Source: Halomontanus rarus
GTDB taxonomy: Archaea > Halobacteriota > Halobacteria > Halobacteriales > Natrialbaceae
NCBI RefSeq assembly: GCF_017357405.1
Contig: NZ_CP071597.1
Span: 930,001 to 994,000, forward strand
DNA: 64,000 bases
Direction: 5' to 3'
Position numbers and translations under genes: made by a program. Under the pieces are notes generated by a model. That model had not been told where the DNA came from and searched no databases. It saw only the letters and a list, made by a program, of their open reading frames with translations. Below are positions 24,776 to 32,511 of this stretch, in pieces (position 1 is the first letter of the stretch; each line of letters starts with the position of its first letter).

Positions 24776-25771
24776 ATGGGGACTACGAGATACGGGATCG
24801 TTGGGGCGACCGGCTTCGGCACGAACCACGCTGACTGCGTAGCGGCGATCGACGGTGTCGAACTCGTCGCAGGCACGGCGAACCACGAGTCGTCGCTCCC
24901 GCCGTTCGAAGACGCGTACGGCGCGACGGGCTACACGAGTCACGAGGAGATGTTCGAGGCGGCGGACCTCGACGCGGTGAGCATCTGCACCCCGTCGGGC
25001 ACGCACGCCGAGTTCGCGATCGACGCGGCGCGGGCGGGTATCGACGTCCTCTGCGAGAAACCGCTCGACGTCACCATCGATCGGGTCGATCGAATGATCG
25101 AGGTCGCCGAGGACCACGACGTCACGCTCGCCGGCATCTTCCAGCGTCGGTTCACGCCCGAGCGGTGGACCGCCCGGGAGTGGGTCGAGGACGGTCGGTT
25201 CGGCGACCTCGTCCTCGCGGACACGGCGGTCAAGTACCATCGTTCGCAGGAGTACTACGCCGGTTGGCACGGCGACCGTGACATAGACGGCGGTGCCTTG
25301 ATCCAGCAGGCGATCCACTTCGTCGACCTCCTGCAGTGGCTCACGGGTGATATCGAGAGCGTCTTCGCGCGCACCGACACGGTCGCCCACGAGATGGAGT
25401 GCGAGGATGTCGCGGTCGTCACCGTCCAGTTCGAAAACGGCGCGTACGGGACGATCGAGGCGACGACCGGCGTCCAGGGAAGCGTTCGGGAACGCGTCGA
25501 ACTGAACGGCACCGAGGGCTCGTACAACTCCGGGACGTTCGTCCTCGGCGACGAGACGATCGAACCGGATCTGGTCGAACCGCCCTGCGGGACGGGACTC
25601 GAGGGGCAGATCCGAGATTTCGTCGAGGCGATTCGCGAGGATCGCCCACCGATCGTCGACGGCCGCGACGCGCGTGCGGCGGTCAAGGTCGTCCTCGCAG
25701 CGTACGCGTCTGCGTCGCTCGACCGCGAGGTCCGCGTCGACGAAGTTCGCGAACTCGCGGCGCACACGTGA
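24776..25771 (+). CDS. Gfo/Idh/MocA family oxidoreductase
   Basis: A 331-residue protein from ATG 24776 (MGTTRYGIVGATGFGTNHAD). It shows the Rossmann motif GIVGATGFG, the CTPSGTHAEFAIDAARAG segment, the E-K-P motif in VLCEKPLDVTID and the second-domain motif DIDGGALIQQAIHFVDLLQW with the D-x3-H pair. The substrate is probably a sugar or polyol but unknown. This start was chosen because the family begins just before the Rossmann fold; a longer frame exists upstream. The neighbouring toxin-antitoxin-like genes are divergent from it. Confidence 0.88.
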   Translation: MGTTRYGIVGATGFGTNHADCVAAIDGVELVAGTANHESSLPPFEDAYGATGYTSHEEMFEAADLDAVSICTPSGTHAEFAIDAARAGIDVLCEKPLDVTIDRVDRMIEVAEDHDVTLAGIFQRRFTPERWTAREWVEDGRFGDLVLADTAVKYHRSQEYYAGWHGDRDIDGGALIQQAIHFVDLLQWLTGDIESVFARTDTVAHEMECEDVAVVTVQFENGAYGTIEATTGVQGSVRERVELNGTEGSYNSGTFVLGDETIEPDLVEPPCGTGLEGQIRDFVEAIREDRPPIVDGRDARAAVKVVLAAYASASLDREVRVDEVRELAAHT

Positions 25772-25869
25772 GTCGTCGATCCTCGTCGGGCAATCGATAA
25801 CGCGACTGTCCCTCCGAGGGTTGGTTTTCAGGCGTCCCCGAATCGTCTTGCATACCCGCTTCGAACCCG

Positions 25870-25980
25870 ATGGTCGAACTCCTTGGGATTTGGTTTGTAT
25901 TTGTCATCTTCGTTGCCTTTGCTGCTATCGTTGAATATGGCACACGAAGTGAGTTATCTATCCATATCCAGAGAAAGTAA
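25870..25980 (+). CDS. Possible 36-residue single-helix membrane peptide
   Basis: ATG 25870 opens a short frame with one hydrophobic helix (LLGIWFVFVIFVAFAAIVEY) and a polar tail ending SIHIQRK. Codon use is AT-richer than in its neighbours. It may be a real micro-protein or a remnant of a larger gene. Confidence 0.25.
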   Translation: MVELLGIWFVFVIFVAFAAIVEYGTRSELSIHIQRK

Positions 25981-26008
25981 TATAAAAAAGTCGCATCGCC
26001 AACAACTG

Positions 26009-26803
26009 CTATTCAAACATGTTCGACTCGAGTTTCGTCGAATCGTCCCTGAGCCGATCGTACTGATCTCTCGCCCAGTCGATCGCCGGTTCGGAGTCGG
26101 TCACGAGCGATCCCTTTATGCCGCCCTCTTCGTAGATCGTGATTCCGACGTGGTCGGTCGGTTCTCGATCGATCAGCCAGAGCGCGTACGGAATCTGGCC
26201 ATCGTAAATATAGAACTCGACAGAATCGAATCCCGCTAGCACGTCGAACTCGGACTCGTAGTTCGTGACGATCGATTCGAGCAAATCCTGTTCCAGTATT
26301 AACTCCAGTTCGGACTCGCCTTCCCGCATCCAATCGTTGAGAATATCGAAGTAGTCACCGAACACGACCGGCGCTGTCCCAATCAGCTTCGTTGCTCCCG
26401 AGAGGAGTTCGATCGTCGGTTGGACCGCAATATCCGGCGTTTTGTCCGATGCATGGAGCTCTGCCGTGGTAACGAACGTCTTGCTGAGTTTGGTATTCGG
26501 TGGCAGCGCATTTAAAACGGGAGCACATCTCTGTACGAATTCCAGGTCGGTGCAGTACTCTCGGTACGTCTGTAACGATACCTCCCCGGACGGGGTACAT
26601 CGATACGTGCTCCGATCCCTTTCGTTCGGCTCGATACAGTCGATCATGAGCAACTCGGTGATGGATCGATCGATCGTCGATCTCGACTGGCCGAGCTCCG
26701 TTACCAGTTCGGATTTCGATTTTGGTTCCTCGAGTATCGACTCGAGGACACCGTGACGTTTCGAGAGAGTATCACGAACTCGAGAAGTCTCACCCGTATC
26801 CAT
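26009..26803 (-). CDS. Winged-helix regulator with FilR1-like (DUF1724) domain
   Basis: A 264-residue protein. The N-terminal winged helix is in KSKSELVTELGQSRSTIDRSITELLMIDCIE, and the C-terminal part (about residues 110-250; VVFGDYFDILNDWMREG, VEFYIYDGQIPYALWLIDRE, GGIKGSLVTDSEPAIDWARDQ) fits the methanogenesis regulatory protein FilR1-type middle domain, common in haloarchaeal regulators. The ligand and target are unknown. It is transcribed away from the nirK side. Confidence 0.75.
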   Translation of the reverse strand: MDTGETSRVRDTLSKRHGVLESILEEPKSKSELVTELGQSRSTIDRSITELLMIDCIEPNERDRSTYRCTPSGEVSLQTYREYCTDLEFVQRCAPVLNALPPNTKLSKTFVTTAELHASDKTPDIAVQPTIELLSGATKLIGTAPVVFGDYFDILNDWMREGESELELILEQDLLESIVTNYESEFDVLAGFDSVEFYIYDGQIPYALWLIDREPTDHVGITIYEEGGIKGSLVTDSEPAIDWARDQYDRLRDDSTKLESNMFE

Positions 26804-26929
26804 GCCTCGTTCATTCGAGGATCACATCATAATCCTGTCTCATTTCGCCCATCCCGGACGAACGCTTCATCTTCTGGTCGTCGTCTGTCGACCGGGCGAC
26901 TCGAACTGTACGTTTCGAAAGGGCGACAC

Positions 26930-27109
26930 TCAGTATTGTTCCACGCGCACGAGTTCGAAGCGCGGATCGCGACGGGCTGCACGTTCGGCGACCGCAGCGT
27001 GGCGACGACAGTAGTATTCGTAGGTCTCGACGGACCCGCCTCTCAATTTCACGACGACCCTATGGGTCGCCTCGGTGCGACATCCTGCCGGGAACTCACA
27101 GCGACCCAC
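26930..27109 (-). CDS. Small Cys/His protein, probable zinc-binding
   Basis: A 59-residue protein with a GTG start at 27109 (VGRCEFPAGCRTEATHRVVV). Two cysteines (C-x5-C) near the N-terminus and YYCRRH in the middle give a likely four-ligand zinc site (C-x5-C, C-x2-H). The protein-like composition and clean stop support a real gene. It lies between the FilR1-type regulator and nirK, all on the same strand. The function is unknown. Confidence 0.55.
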   Translation of the reverse strand: MGRCEFPAGCRTEATHRVVVKLRGGSVETYEYYCRRHAAVAERAARRDPRFELVRVEQY

Positions 27110-27220
27110 ACTCTCGTATTGGTGTTGACGAAGTAAGAAGTACTGGCAAAGCCGTCCAAGGTTCGGGCGGATTTCCGCTATCCATTTTCATGAGAGCCTC
27201 GAGAGACCGCGGTGGGCGGC

Positions 27221-28306
27221 TCACGCGGCCGCGTTGAAGATGGCGGGGTCTTCGTCACCTTGCACGTCGATGGCCGCGAGGCAACCTTTGCGGACGACGC
27301 GTGAGAGCGCGTGGTCGACCAGTTTGATTGGGCCGGGGACCGGTGCGCTGATGGTCGCGATCGTCGCGCTGCCCGGTAGCACGGGCGTGGTCTGGATGTA
27401 CTGTTGTGGGGGCGCACCGATGCCACCCTGCGGCCAGACCTCGTCGAAGACCGAACCGATGGGGTGGAGCGCACTGGATTGGTTCGGGCCGCCGACGGCG
27501 AAGTAGATGCGGGCGGTCTCGCCCGTCTCCATTCGCATCTCGTCGTAGCCGTCCGGTCCGATGGCGTACTTTTCGCCGTTTATCAGCACGTAGGTCGGGT
27601 CTTCAGCGGTCATCCGCTCGAAGTCGAAGTCGTGGTGGCCTTCGTCGCCCGCATTACCTTTCGTGTAGAGTTCCATCTGGCCGAGGTAGAACTCGTGGTC
27701 CACCGCGGGGAGGCCCTCTTCGGGCTCGACGAGGATGGCTCCGAACATCCCCGACGAGATGTGGTAATCCATGTTCGGCACCGCACAGTGGTAGGTGAAC
27801 AATCCGGGGTAGGTCACCTGGAAGCTGATCGTCGCCGTCTCGCCGGGCATCACCATCGTCGCTTCCGCGCCGCCGCCGGGGCCGCGCACGGCGTGCAGGT
27901 CGATGTTGTGGGGCATCGAGTTCGATTCGTCGTTGGTGATGGTGAGTTCCACCGTGTCGCCGACGCGGGCGCGGATGAGCGGACCGGGGATTTGCTCGTC
28001 GAACGCCATGTACGTGTACGTGACGCCGGGTTCGACTTCGGCGACCAGTTCGTTGGTGGTCATCTCTACCGCGACGGTCTCCGCGTTGTCGCGCGAGATG
28101 GGTCCGGGGATGGCGGTCGGGTCGGCGGCGATACGGTCAACATCGACGGGTTTTGCGGGATTCATATCTGGGGTGGTCGGAGTCGTGGGGTTCGTGACGT
28201 CCTCGGGAGTCTGTGTGAGCGGTGCCTGACAACCAGCGAGGGCGGCGAAACCGCCCACGCCGAGGGCCTGCAATACGCGCCGCCGTGTCGTGGTTGGGAT
28301 GGTCAT
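27221..28306 (-). CDS. nirK: Copper-containing nitrite reductase
   Basis: This 361-residue enzyme reduces nitrite to nitric oxide outside the membrane. Its N-terminus has the Tat motif TTRRRVLQALG and lipobox LAGC (C26), so it is probably a lipoprotein. Two cupredoxin domains follow. By motif, type 1 copper ligands are H133 (MPHNID), C174 and H182 (YHCAV, DYHISSGM) and M187; type 2 ligands are H138, H173 and H281 (LHPIGSVFD). A ribosome-binding sequence GGAGGA lies five bases before ATG 28306. No nitrate reductase, electron-donor cupredoxin or regulator gene typical of denitrification is adjacent, so the gene looks isolated here. Confidence 0.92.
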   Translation of the reverse strand: MTIPTTTRRRVLQALGVGGFAALAGCQAPLTQTPEDVTNPTTPTTPDMNPAKPVDVDRIAADPTAIPGPISRDNAETVAVEMTTNELVAEVEPGVTYTYMAFDEQIPGPLIRARVGDTVELTITNDESNSMPHNIDLHAVRGPGGGAEATMVMPGETATISFQVTYPGLFTYHCAVPNMDYHISSGMFGAILVEPEEGLPAVDHEFYLGQMELYTKGNAGDEGHHDFDFERMTAEDPTYVLINGEKYAIGPDGYDEMRMETGETARIYFAVGGPNQSSALHPIGSVFDEVWPQGGIGAPPQQYIQTTPVLPGSATIATISAPVPGPIKLVDHALSRVVRKGCLAAIDVQGDEDPAIFNAAA

Positions 28307-28361
28307 GTGGTCCTCCTACATCTCTACATTGTCCTCCGTACAGTATATCCAGTAGACGTAG

Positions 28362-28378
28362 TTCCCGATTGTCGGGAA
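28362..28378. promoter_or_regulatory. Perfect inverted repeat upstream of nirK, possible operator
   Basis: TTCCCGA, spacer TTG, TCGGGAA lies just upstream of the TATA-like element of nirK. This is where a haloarchaeal activator would bind. Confidence 0.5.
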
Positions 28379-28396
28379 TTGGGCTCTGATCAGTTA

Positions 28397-28419
28397 CCGA
28401 CGACTGAAGCCGTGGGCTT
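28397..28419 (+). repeat. Decayed IS200/IS605 end hairpin
   Basis: CCGACGACT-GA-AGCCGTGGGCTT differs by two bases from the end hairpin of the element at 10029-11750. It is a solo relic. Confidence 0.45.
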
Positions 28420-28636
28420 ATCAGTGGACACTCGTTCAAACCGAAACGGCAACCGGCGCGTATCGACACCGATCTGGGTGCCACAGGCGCGACACGCGGT
28501 CTCTACCGGAATCGCACTCGAGAGCAACGACGACACCGATTTGCCGATCCCTCCCCGTCGTGGTCGCCGCCGCCGCGTTCGCCGAATCACTCGATGTCGA
28601 CGCTGACGAGTACTTCCCTGACTGAGCAACCGTTCA

Positions 28637-29371
28637 CTAGTCGTCCACCCTCGGACTCCGCGGGAGGTGAGCCAACGCGAGGAAGAACGCGATCGTCGCG
28701 ACCAGAAGCAGTGCCAGTGCGGCCGGCGACGAGGGCGAGTTCCCCGTCGGAAGACGGGAGACGGCGACCGTGAGTCCGATCGCCGCGAGGGCCACGATCG
28801 TACTCGTCGCGGTGCCGGTCAGTTCGACGGACGCAGTCTCGGCCCCGTCGCCGATCCGCTCGCCGAGTGCGATCGCCCGTTCGGCTCCGTCCCACGCGAG
28901 AAACACCATCGTCACCGCGGTGGCCGACCGCCAGACCGGCAGATCACCGACGACGGCGTTGGCCGTCACACCGACGAACACCAACGTGACGCCGGTGAGC
29001 GCGAGCGTTCGCTCCCACTTCGGGATCACGGGAAACACGGCGAGCGTGAGCGATGCGACGCCGATTCCACACGACAGGACCGCGAGCGCGACCGGCAGCG
29101 AGAGCGACAGCGCGACGGCCCCGACGAGGGCCGAGCCGGCGACGACGCCCCCGACGAGGGTGAGCGTTCGCCCCGCGATCCGACGCCCGCGTCGACGGAG
29201 CACGACGCCGCCGACGAAGACGACGATCCCCGCCGCCTCGAGGAGGAGCGGCGCGCTCTGTAGCGGCCCTCTCGAACCGGCGACACACGCCCCGATCGCT
29301 GCGACGAGTGCGACGCCGGCGCTGCGGGTCGTCGGAAACGACTCCGTCGGAGTCGCCGGAAGGCCGCTCAT
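28637..29371 (-). CDS. Membrane protein in the DUF58/DUF4129 cluster
   Basis: A 244-residue protein with about eight hydrophobic segments (for example SAGVALVAAIGACVAG, ALLLVATIAFFLALAHL). Its start overlaps the stop of the DUF58 gene by four bases (ATGA), so it is the last gene of a four-gene operon. Equivalent membrane proteins are usual in haloarchaeal DUF58 clusters. No enzymatic motif is visible; it probably serves as a membrane part of the same complex. Confidence 0.7.
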   Translation of the reverse strand: MSGLPATPTESFPTTRSAGVALVAAIGACVAGSRGPLQSAPLLLEAAGIVVFVGGVVLRRRGRRIAGRTLTLVGGVVAGSALVGAVALSLSLPVALAVLSCGIGVASLTLAVFPVIPKWERTLALTGVTLVFVGVTANAVVGDLPVWRSATAVTMVFLAWDGAERAIALGERIGDGAETASVELTGTATSTIVALAAIGLTVAVSRLPTGNSPSSPAALALLLVATIAFFLALAHLPRSPRVDD

Positions 29372-30618
29372 CGTCTCTCACCGCGGCGAATCGCCGTCTC
29401 GAGCGGCGTTTCGGGCTCCCAGTCGACGACCGGAACGCCCGCTCGACGAAGCGCGTCGATTCGGTTCTCGCGTCGGAGACGTGCGACCCCCCGCCCGAGC
29501 GAGCCCGCTGTCGTCACGTCCGGTGAGAGAACCGTCACCGAATGCCCCTCCGCCCGGAGCGTTCGCGCCGTCTCGAGGGGGAACTCGTCGAGCAGCGGCG
29601 ACAGCAGGAGGACCGTCGTGGGAGGTCCGATCCTCGTTCGGAGCTCGCGAGCCTGCGCGTCGTCGGGCGTCCCGTCCCACTCCGTCGGCGGCACGATCGG
29701 CAGCGTCTCGGGATCCTCGAGGGTTCGGTGTGCCGTCGCGACGTGGTGTGACCCAGTTGCCGGTGCGAGCCAGGTAAAGTCGACCCCGAAGATCGCGACC
29801 CCGACCGGCTCACCCGCGTCGCTCGCCGCGTCGAGCAGTTCGCGCGCCGCGGCGCGCTCGTAGGAGACGGCGTGAACGGAGTCATCCCCCGAGGAGCGAT
29901 AACAGATCTCTCGAGCATCGAGACAGCAGACGGTCGTCCGAGATCGCTCCTCGCGAAAGCTGACGGTCGTCAGCTCGCCCGATCGAGCGTATCGGTTCCA
30001 GTCGATTCGTCCCGGCGGGTCGCCGGGTCGGTAGGATCGGATCCGGGAGAACTCGATGCCGCTCCCGCTATCGGTCGTCGCGGTCGATCCGGCGTACCGC
30101 GCCGTGTGACCGAGGGGGAGCGTCCGGATCGGGGATCGGCACGCGAGTTCGGTGTCCGCCGCGAGCGTCGTCTCGAGCGTTACGCCGCCGCTCGCGTCTC
30201 GGAGGACGGCGGTCGCCGGTTCGAACCGGTGGACGCCGCGTTTCGCGATGACCGTGTAGGAGAACGTCGTCTCGGTGCCTGGACCGAGTACCGCCGCGTG
30301 CCTGGCCGATCCCGATCGAACCGAGAGCATCGGTGCGACGCCGTCGACGACCCTGACGTCCGAAAGTGTCCGGTCGCCCGCGTTCCGGAGCGTTACGGTG
30401 ACCTCGACTTCCTGACCGTGTGCCGGGTCCTGCTCGGCGATCGAGCGTTCGATCTCGAGCGTCGCGGCGGGAGGGCGAGTCAAGTGCGGGTAGACGGCGA
30501 AAACGACGGCGGGGATCGACAGGAGTACCAGGTGCGGGTCCGCCAGCAGGACGCCGACGCCGCTCGTGAGTACCGCGGCGACGAACGCGACGCTCCACCG
30601 CGACGTTCGCCGGCTCAC
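29368..30618 (-). CDS. DUF58 domain protein
   Basis: A 416-residue protein starting with GTG 30618 (VSRRTSRWSVAFVAAV), overlapping the previous gene by four bases. Two N-terminal membrane helices are followed by an immunoglobulin-like region (VEVTVTLRNAGDRTLSDVRVVDG) and the DUF58 core SGIEFSRIRSYRPGDPPGRIDWNRYARSGEL, then a von Willebrand A-like fold. DUF58 proteins work with MoxR AAA+ ATPases, probably as chaperones for envelope complexes. No moxR gene follows in this window, which is unusual. Confidence 0.85.
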   Translation of the reverse strand: MSRRTSRWSVAFVAAVLTSGVGVLLADPHLVLLSIPAVVFAVYPHLTRPPAATLEIERSIAEQDPAHGQEVEVTVTLRNAGDRTLSDVRVVDGVAPMLSVRSGSARHAAVLGPGTETTFSYTVIAKRGVHRFEPATAVLRDASGGVTLETTLAADTELACRSPIRTLPLGHTARYAGSTATTDSGSGIEFSRIRSYRPGDPPGRIDWNRYARSGELTTVSFREERSRTTVCCLDAREICYRSSGDDSVHAVSYERAAARELLDAASDAGEPVGVAIFGVDFTWLAPATGSHHVATAHRTLEDPETLPIVPPTEWDGTPDDAQARELRTRIGPPTTVLLLSPLLDEFPLETARTLRAEGHSVTVLSPDVTTAGSLGRGVARLRRENRIDALRRAGVPVVDWEPETPLETAIRRGERR

Positions 30619-31250
30619 CGGTGCTCGCCCTCCTCGGTGCGAGACAGCACCGCCCGCGCGGTTCGTCGCGCCCGTCGCGGGAAGCGTATCCGCTCGACGA
30701 GCGACCGGAGCCGAGACGAATCCGAGTCCGGCCCTCCGCCGGCGCGGACGAACGCTGCGGCGACCGGATCGTCCGTCCAGACGCCCCGCTCGAGTCGCTC
30801 GCGAGCGGTTTCCTTCGAACAATTCGACGTCCGGACGATCGACCGGATCGCCGCGCGCCGGAGTCGCCTCCGGATGCGCCGACGTCGAACCGGCGGGAGC
30901 GACGCCGGCCAGCGACTGTCCAGCACCCGTTCGAGTTCTCGTCCCGGGGTCGGCGTCGACGGCACGCGTTCGGGTGCTCCGGGCGAGGCGTTCCCGCGGT
31001 TCTGATTCCGATTCCGATTCTGATTCTGATTCTGATTCTGACTCCCGTCGTCGATCAACACGAAGGGTCCGATCACGGACGCGAGCAGCAACGCCGCCGT
31101 GAAGAACGCGACCAGCAGCAGTTCGTCGTCCCAGGGCCACCGGATCGCGCTCTCGACCGGCGGCCCGAACAGCACGAGGAGTCCGAGACAGAGCGCGACA
31201 GCTCCCACGCCGACCAGCAGCCGACGGGCGATCGCGATCGGTCCCGTCAC
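30615..31250 (-). CDS. Two-helix membrane protein of the DUF58 cluster
   Basis: A 211-residue protein with two N-terminal membrane helices (LLVGVGAVALCLGLLVLFG and LLLVAFFTAALLLASVIGPFV), then a QNQNQN/RNRNQN tract and a basic C-terminal domain (RELERVLDSRWPASLPPVRR). It overlaps both neighbours by four bases, giving tight translational coupling. Similar proteins accompany DUF58 and DUF4129 genes in haloarchaea. The Gln/Asn tract comes from a hexanucleotide repeat at about 31000-31042 and may vary in length. Confidence 0.7.
   Translation of the reverse strand: MTGPIAIARRLLVGVGAVALCLGLLVLFGPPVESAIRWPWDDELLLVAFFTAALLLASVIGPFVLIDDGSQNQNQNQNRNRNQNRGNASPGAPERVPSTPTPGRELERVLDSRWPASLPPVRRRRIRRRLRRAAIRSIVRTSNCSKETARERLERGVWTDDPVAAAFVRAGGGPDSDSSRLRSLVERIRFPRRARRTARAVLSRTEEGEHR
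31000..31042. repeat. Hexanucleotide microsatellite (ATTCTG/ATTCCG units)
   Basis: About seven tandem six-base units encode alternating Gln/Arg and Asn in the cluster's second gene. The length is likely to vary by slippage without changing frame. Confidence 0.7.
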
Positions 31251-31930
31251 TCGTGATCAGCCTCGATCCGTTCGAGTTCGCGCTTCGCCCGTCGTCGACG
31301 GTCGGGGGTTTCGCTCGCCGCGCCGTACCTGACCGCTCTGAACGTTCGCGTCAATTCGGCCACCGCGTCGTCGTCGAATCCGGCTTCGAAAGCGGCATCG
31401 GCCCACTCGGCCGGCGTTCGAGCGCGCGGGCAGTCGAGCTCGAGTTTCGCGGTCATGGCGACCCAGGCTTCGGACACGTCGGCGTCCGGATCGGCGGGCG
31501 GCCACTCCGTCGGCGAGACGGTCGGCTCTGGTGAGGAGTCGGGACGTCTTCCCGGGAGCCGGGTGACGAGCGTACCCGTATTCGCGTCGGGAAGCCGACG
31601 AGCGACGAGCACGACGCCGGCGGCGACAGCCGCGACCGCCAATAGCGCCACCGCGACCGAACGCAGCGCGAGGAGGAGCGAAACGAGCGCGCTGGCGGCC
31701 GAAGGCGGGGCGGCGGCCGCGGGCGATCCGAGTTCGATACCGACGAACTCGAGGAGCGCGACGAGGAGCAACTGGAAGGCCGCCAAGAGGGACAGATTAG
31801 CTCCACCGGAGTTCCCTGCTGGCGGGTCGTAGGGAGTCGCTATCACCGCCGACTCGAGGGCGGCCGCCGCGACGCCGAGCGTCAGAATCGAGAGGAAGGC
31901 GGCGGCGATTGGAAGCCGTTCTCGGCGCAT
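31247..31930 (-). CDS. DUF4129 domain membrane protein
   Basis: A 227-residue protein: an N-terminal signal/membrane helix, a second membrane helix (SVAVALLAVAAVAAGVVLVA), and the C-terminal DUF4129 domain (SEAWVAMTAKLELDCPRARTPAEWADAAFEAGFD, ELTRTFRAVRYGAAS). It is the first gene of the four-gene cluster and overlaps the next by four bases. DUF4129 proteins commonly occur with DUF58, MoxR and transglutaminase proteins; their biochemical role is not known. Confidence 0.8.
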   Translation of the reverse strand: MRRERLPIAAAFLSILTLGVAAAALESAVIATPYDPPAGNSGGANLSLLAAFQLLLVALLEFVGIELGSPAAAAPPSAASALVSLLLALRSVAVALLAVAAVAAGVVLVARRLPDANTGTLVTRLPGRRPDSSPEPTVSPTEWPPADPDADVSEAWVAMTAKLELDCPRARTPAEWADAAFEAGFDDDAVAELTRTFRAVRYGAASETPDRRRRAKRELERIEADHE

Positions 31931-32224
31931 CTCTGTACGAAAGCGTGTCTACTGGATAGTATAAAACCGTTGTCTAGTGTGCGGTCCGTGACGGGTCTCC
32001 CGGAGTGGCTGCTCGAGGCCCGAGGGTCGAGGGTCGATCCCGACCGGTCCGACCGCTCGGAAAGCGGATCCGCCGATCCCGACCACGTGTGAGACGACGG
32101 TGCCGAGGTCGGCGTCCGCTGGAAGAACGAGCGTTCGGTCGTGGTCGATGTGATCCGGGAGAGGTCGTGACATCGCGTTCGCCCGGCGTATGTTATTTAA
32201 CACCCGATCCCGTTTAGCGCTCAT
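31931..32224. other. Divergent intergenic region before the CHAT-like operon
   Basis: It holds the TATA box TTATTTAA (32193-32200). A minus-strand frame from ATG 32224 (MSAKRDRVLNNIRRANAMSR) of about 91 codons overlaps the promoter and is doubtful. Confidence 0.4.
32193..32200 (+). promoter_or_regulatory. TATA box of the CHAT-like operon
   Basis: TTATTTAA lies 25-32 bases before ATG 32225. This supports the 92-codon gene as the first gene of the transcript. Confidence 0.5.
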
Positions 32225-32503
32225 ATGACGCACGGACAGTCGACGTCTCGAGAGCCAGATTCGGCGGCAAGATGGTCTCGAAGGGAACGGCTGTCCGACC
32301 CGATCCCCGTCCGTCCAGCCTCCCCGTTCGAGGACCGATTCTCGACTATTCGCGTGCAGTGGAGAACCGCACACGTTCCGACAGCTATCGACGCGGTCGA
32401 GACGCTCGAACCACTGTCCAACGCAGTCGTCGAACGACAGGGAGACGATCGCGATACGGGCCGACAGCGGCGACAGATCGCCGTCGGACACGAACGGTCG
32501 TAA
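32225..32503 (+). CDS. 92-residue protein preceding the CHAT-like protease gene
   Basis: It starts at ATG 32225 at leaderless distance from a TATA box and ends nine bases before the CHAT-like gene. The sequence is basic to neutral (DRFSTIRVQWRTAHVPTAID, AVETLEPLSNAVVERQGDD) with no membrane helix or known motif. Its position suggests a co-transcribed partner or regulator. I do not recognise the family, and coding status is likely but not certain. Confidence 0.5.
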   Translation: MTHGQSTSREPDSAARWSRRERLSDPIPVRPASPFEDRFSTIRVQWRTAHVPTAIDAVETLEPLSNAVVERQGDDRDTGRQRRQIAVGHERS

Positions 32504-32511
32504 TTCCTCTC

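Larger units (their letters stand above)
28307..28636. other. nirK promoter region and relic sequence
   Basis: It holds the nirK ribosome-binding site, a TATA-like GGATATAC (minus strand, 28343-28350), an inverted repeat at 28362-28378 and an IS-type hairpin relic at 28397-28419. The remaining 200 bases contain short protein-like pieces (for example AAAAFAESLDVDADEYFPD in one plus frame) but no intact gene. Confidence 0.5.

Noticed and set aside
27404..28606. Plus-strand frame of 400 codons opposite nirK
   Set aside because: nirK on the minus strand has all copper ligands; this is its shadow.
31949..32224. Possible small minus-strand gene starting at ATG 32224
   Set aside because: It would cover the TATA box of the CHAT-like operon and shows no family pattern; kept only as a note in the intergenic entry.
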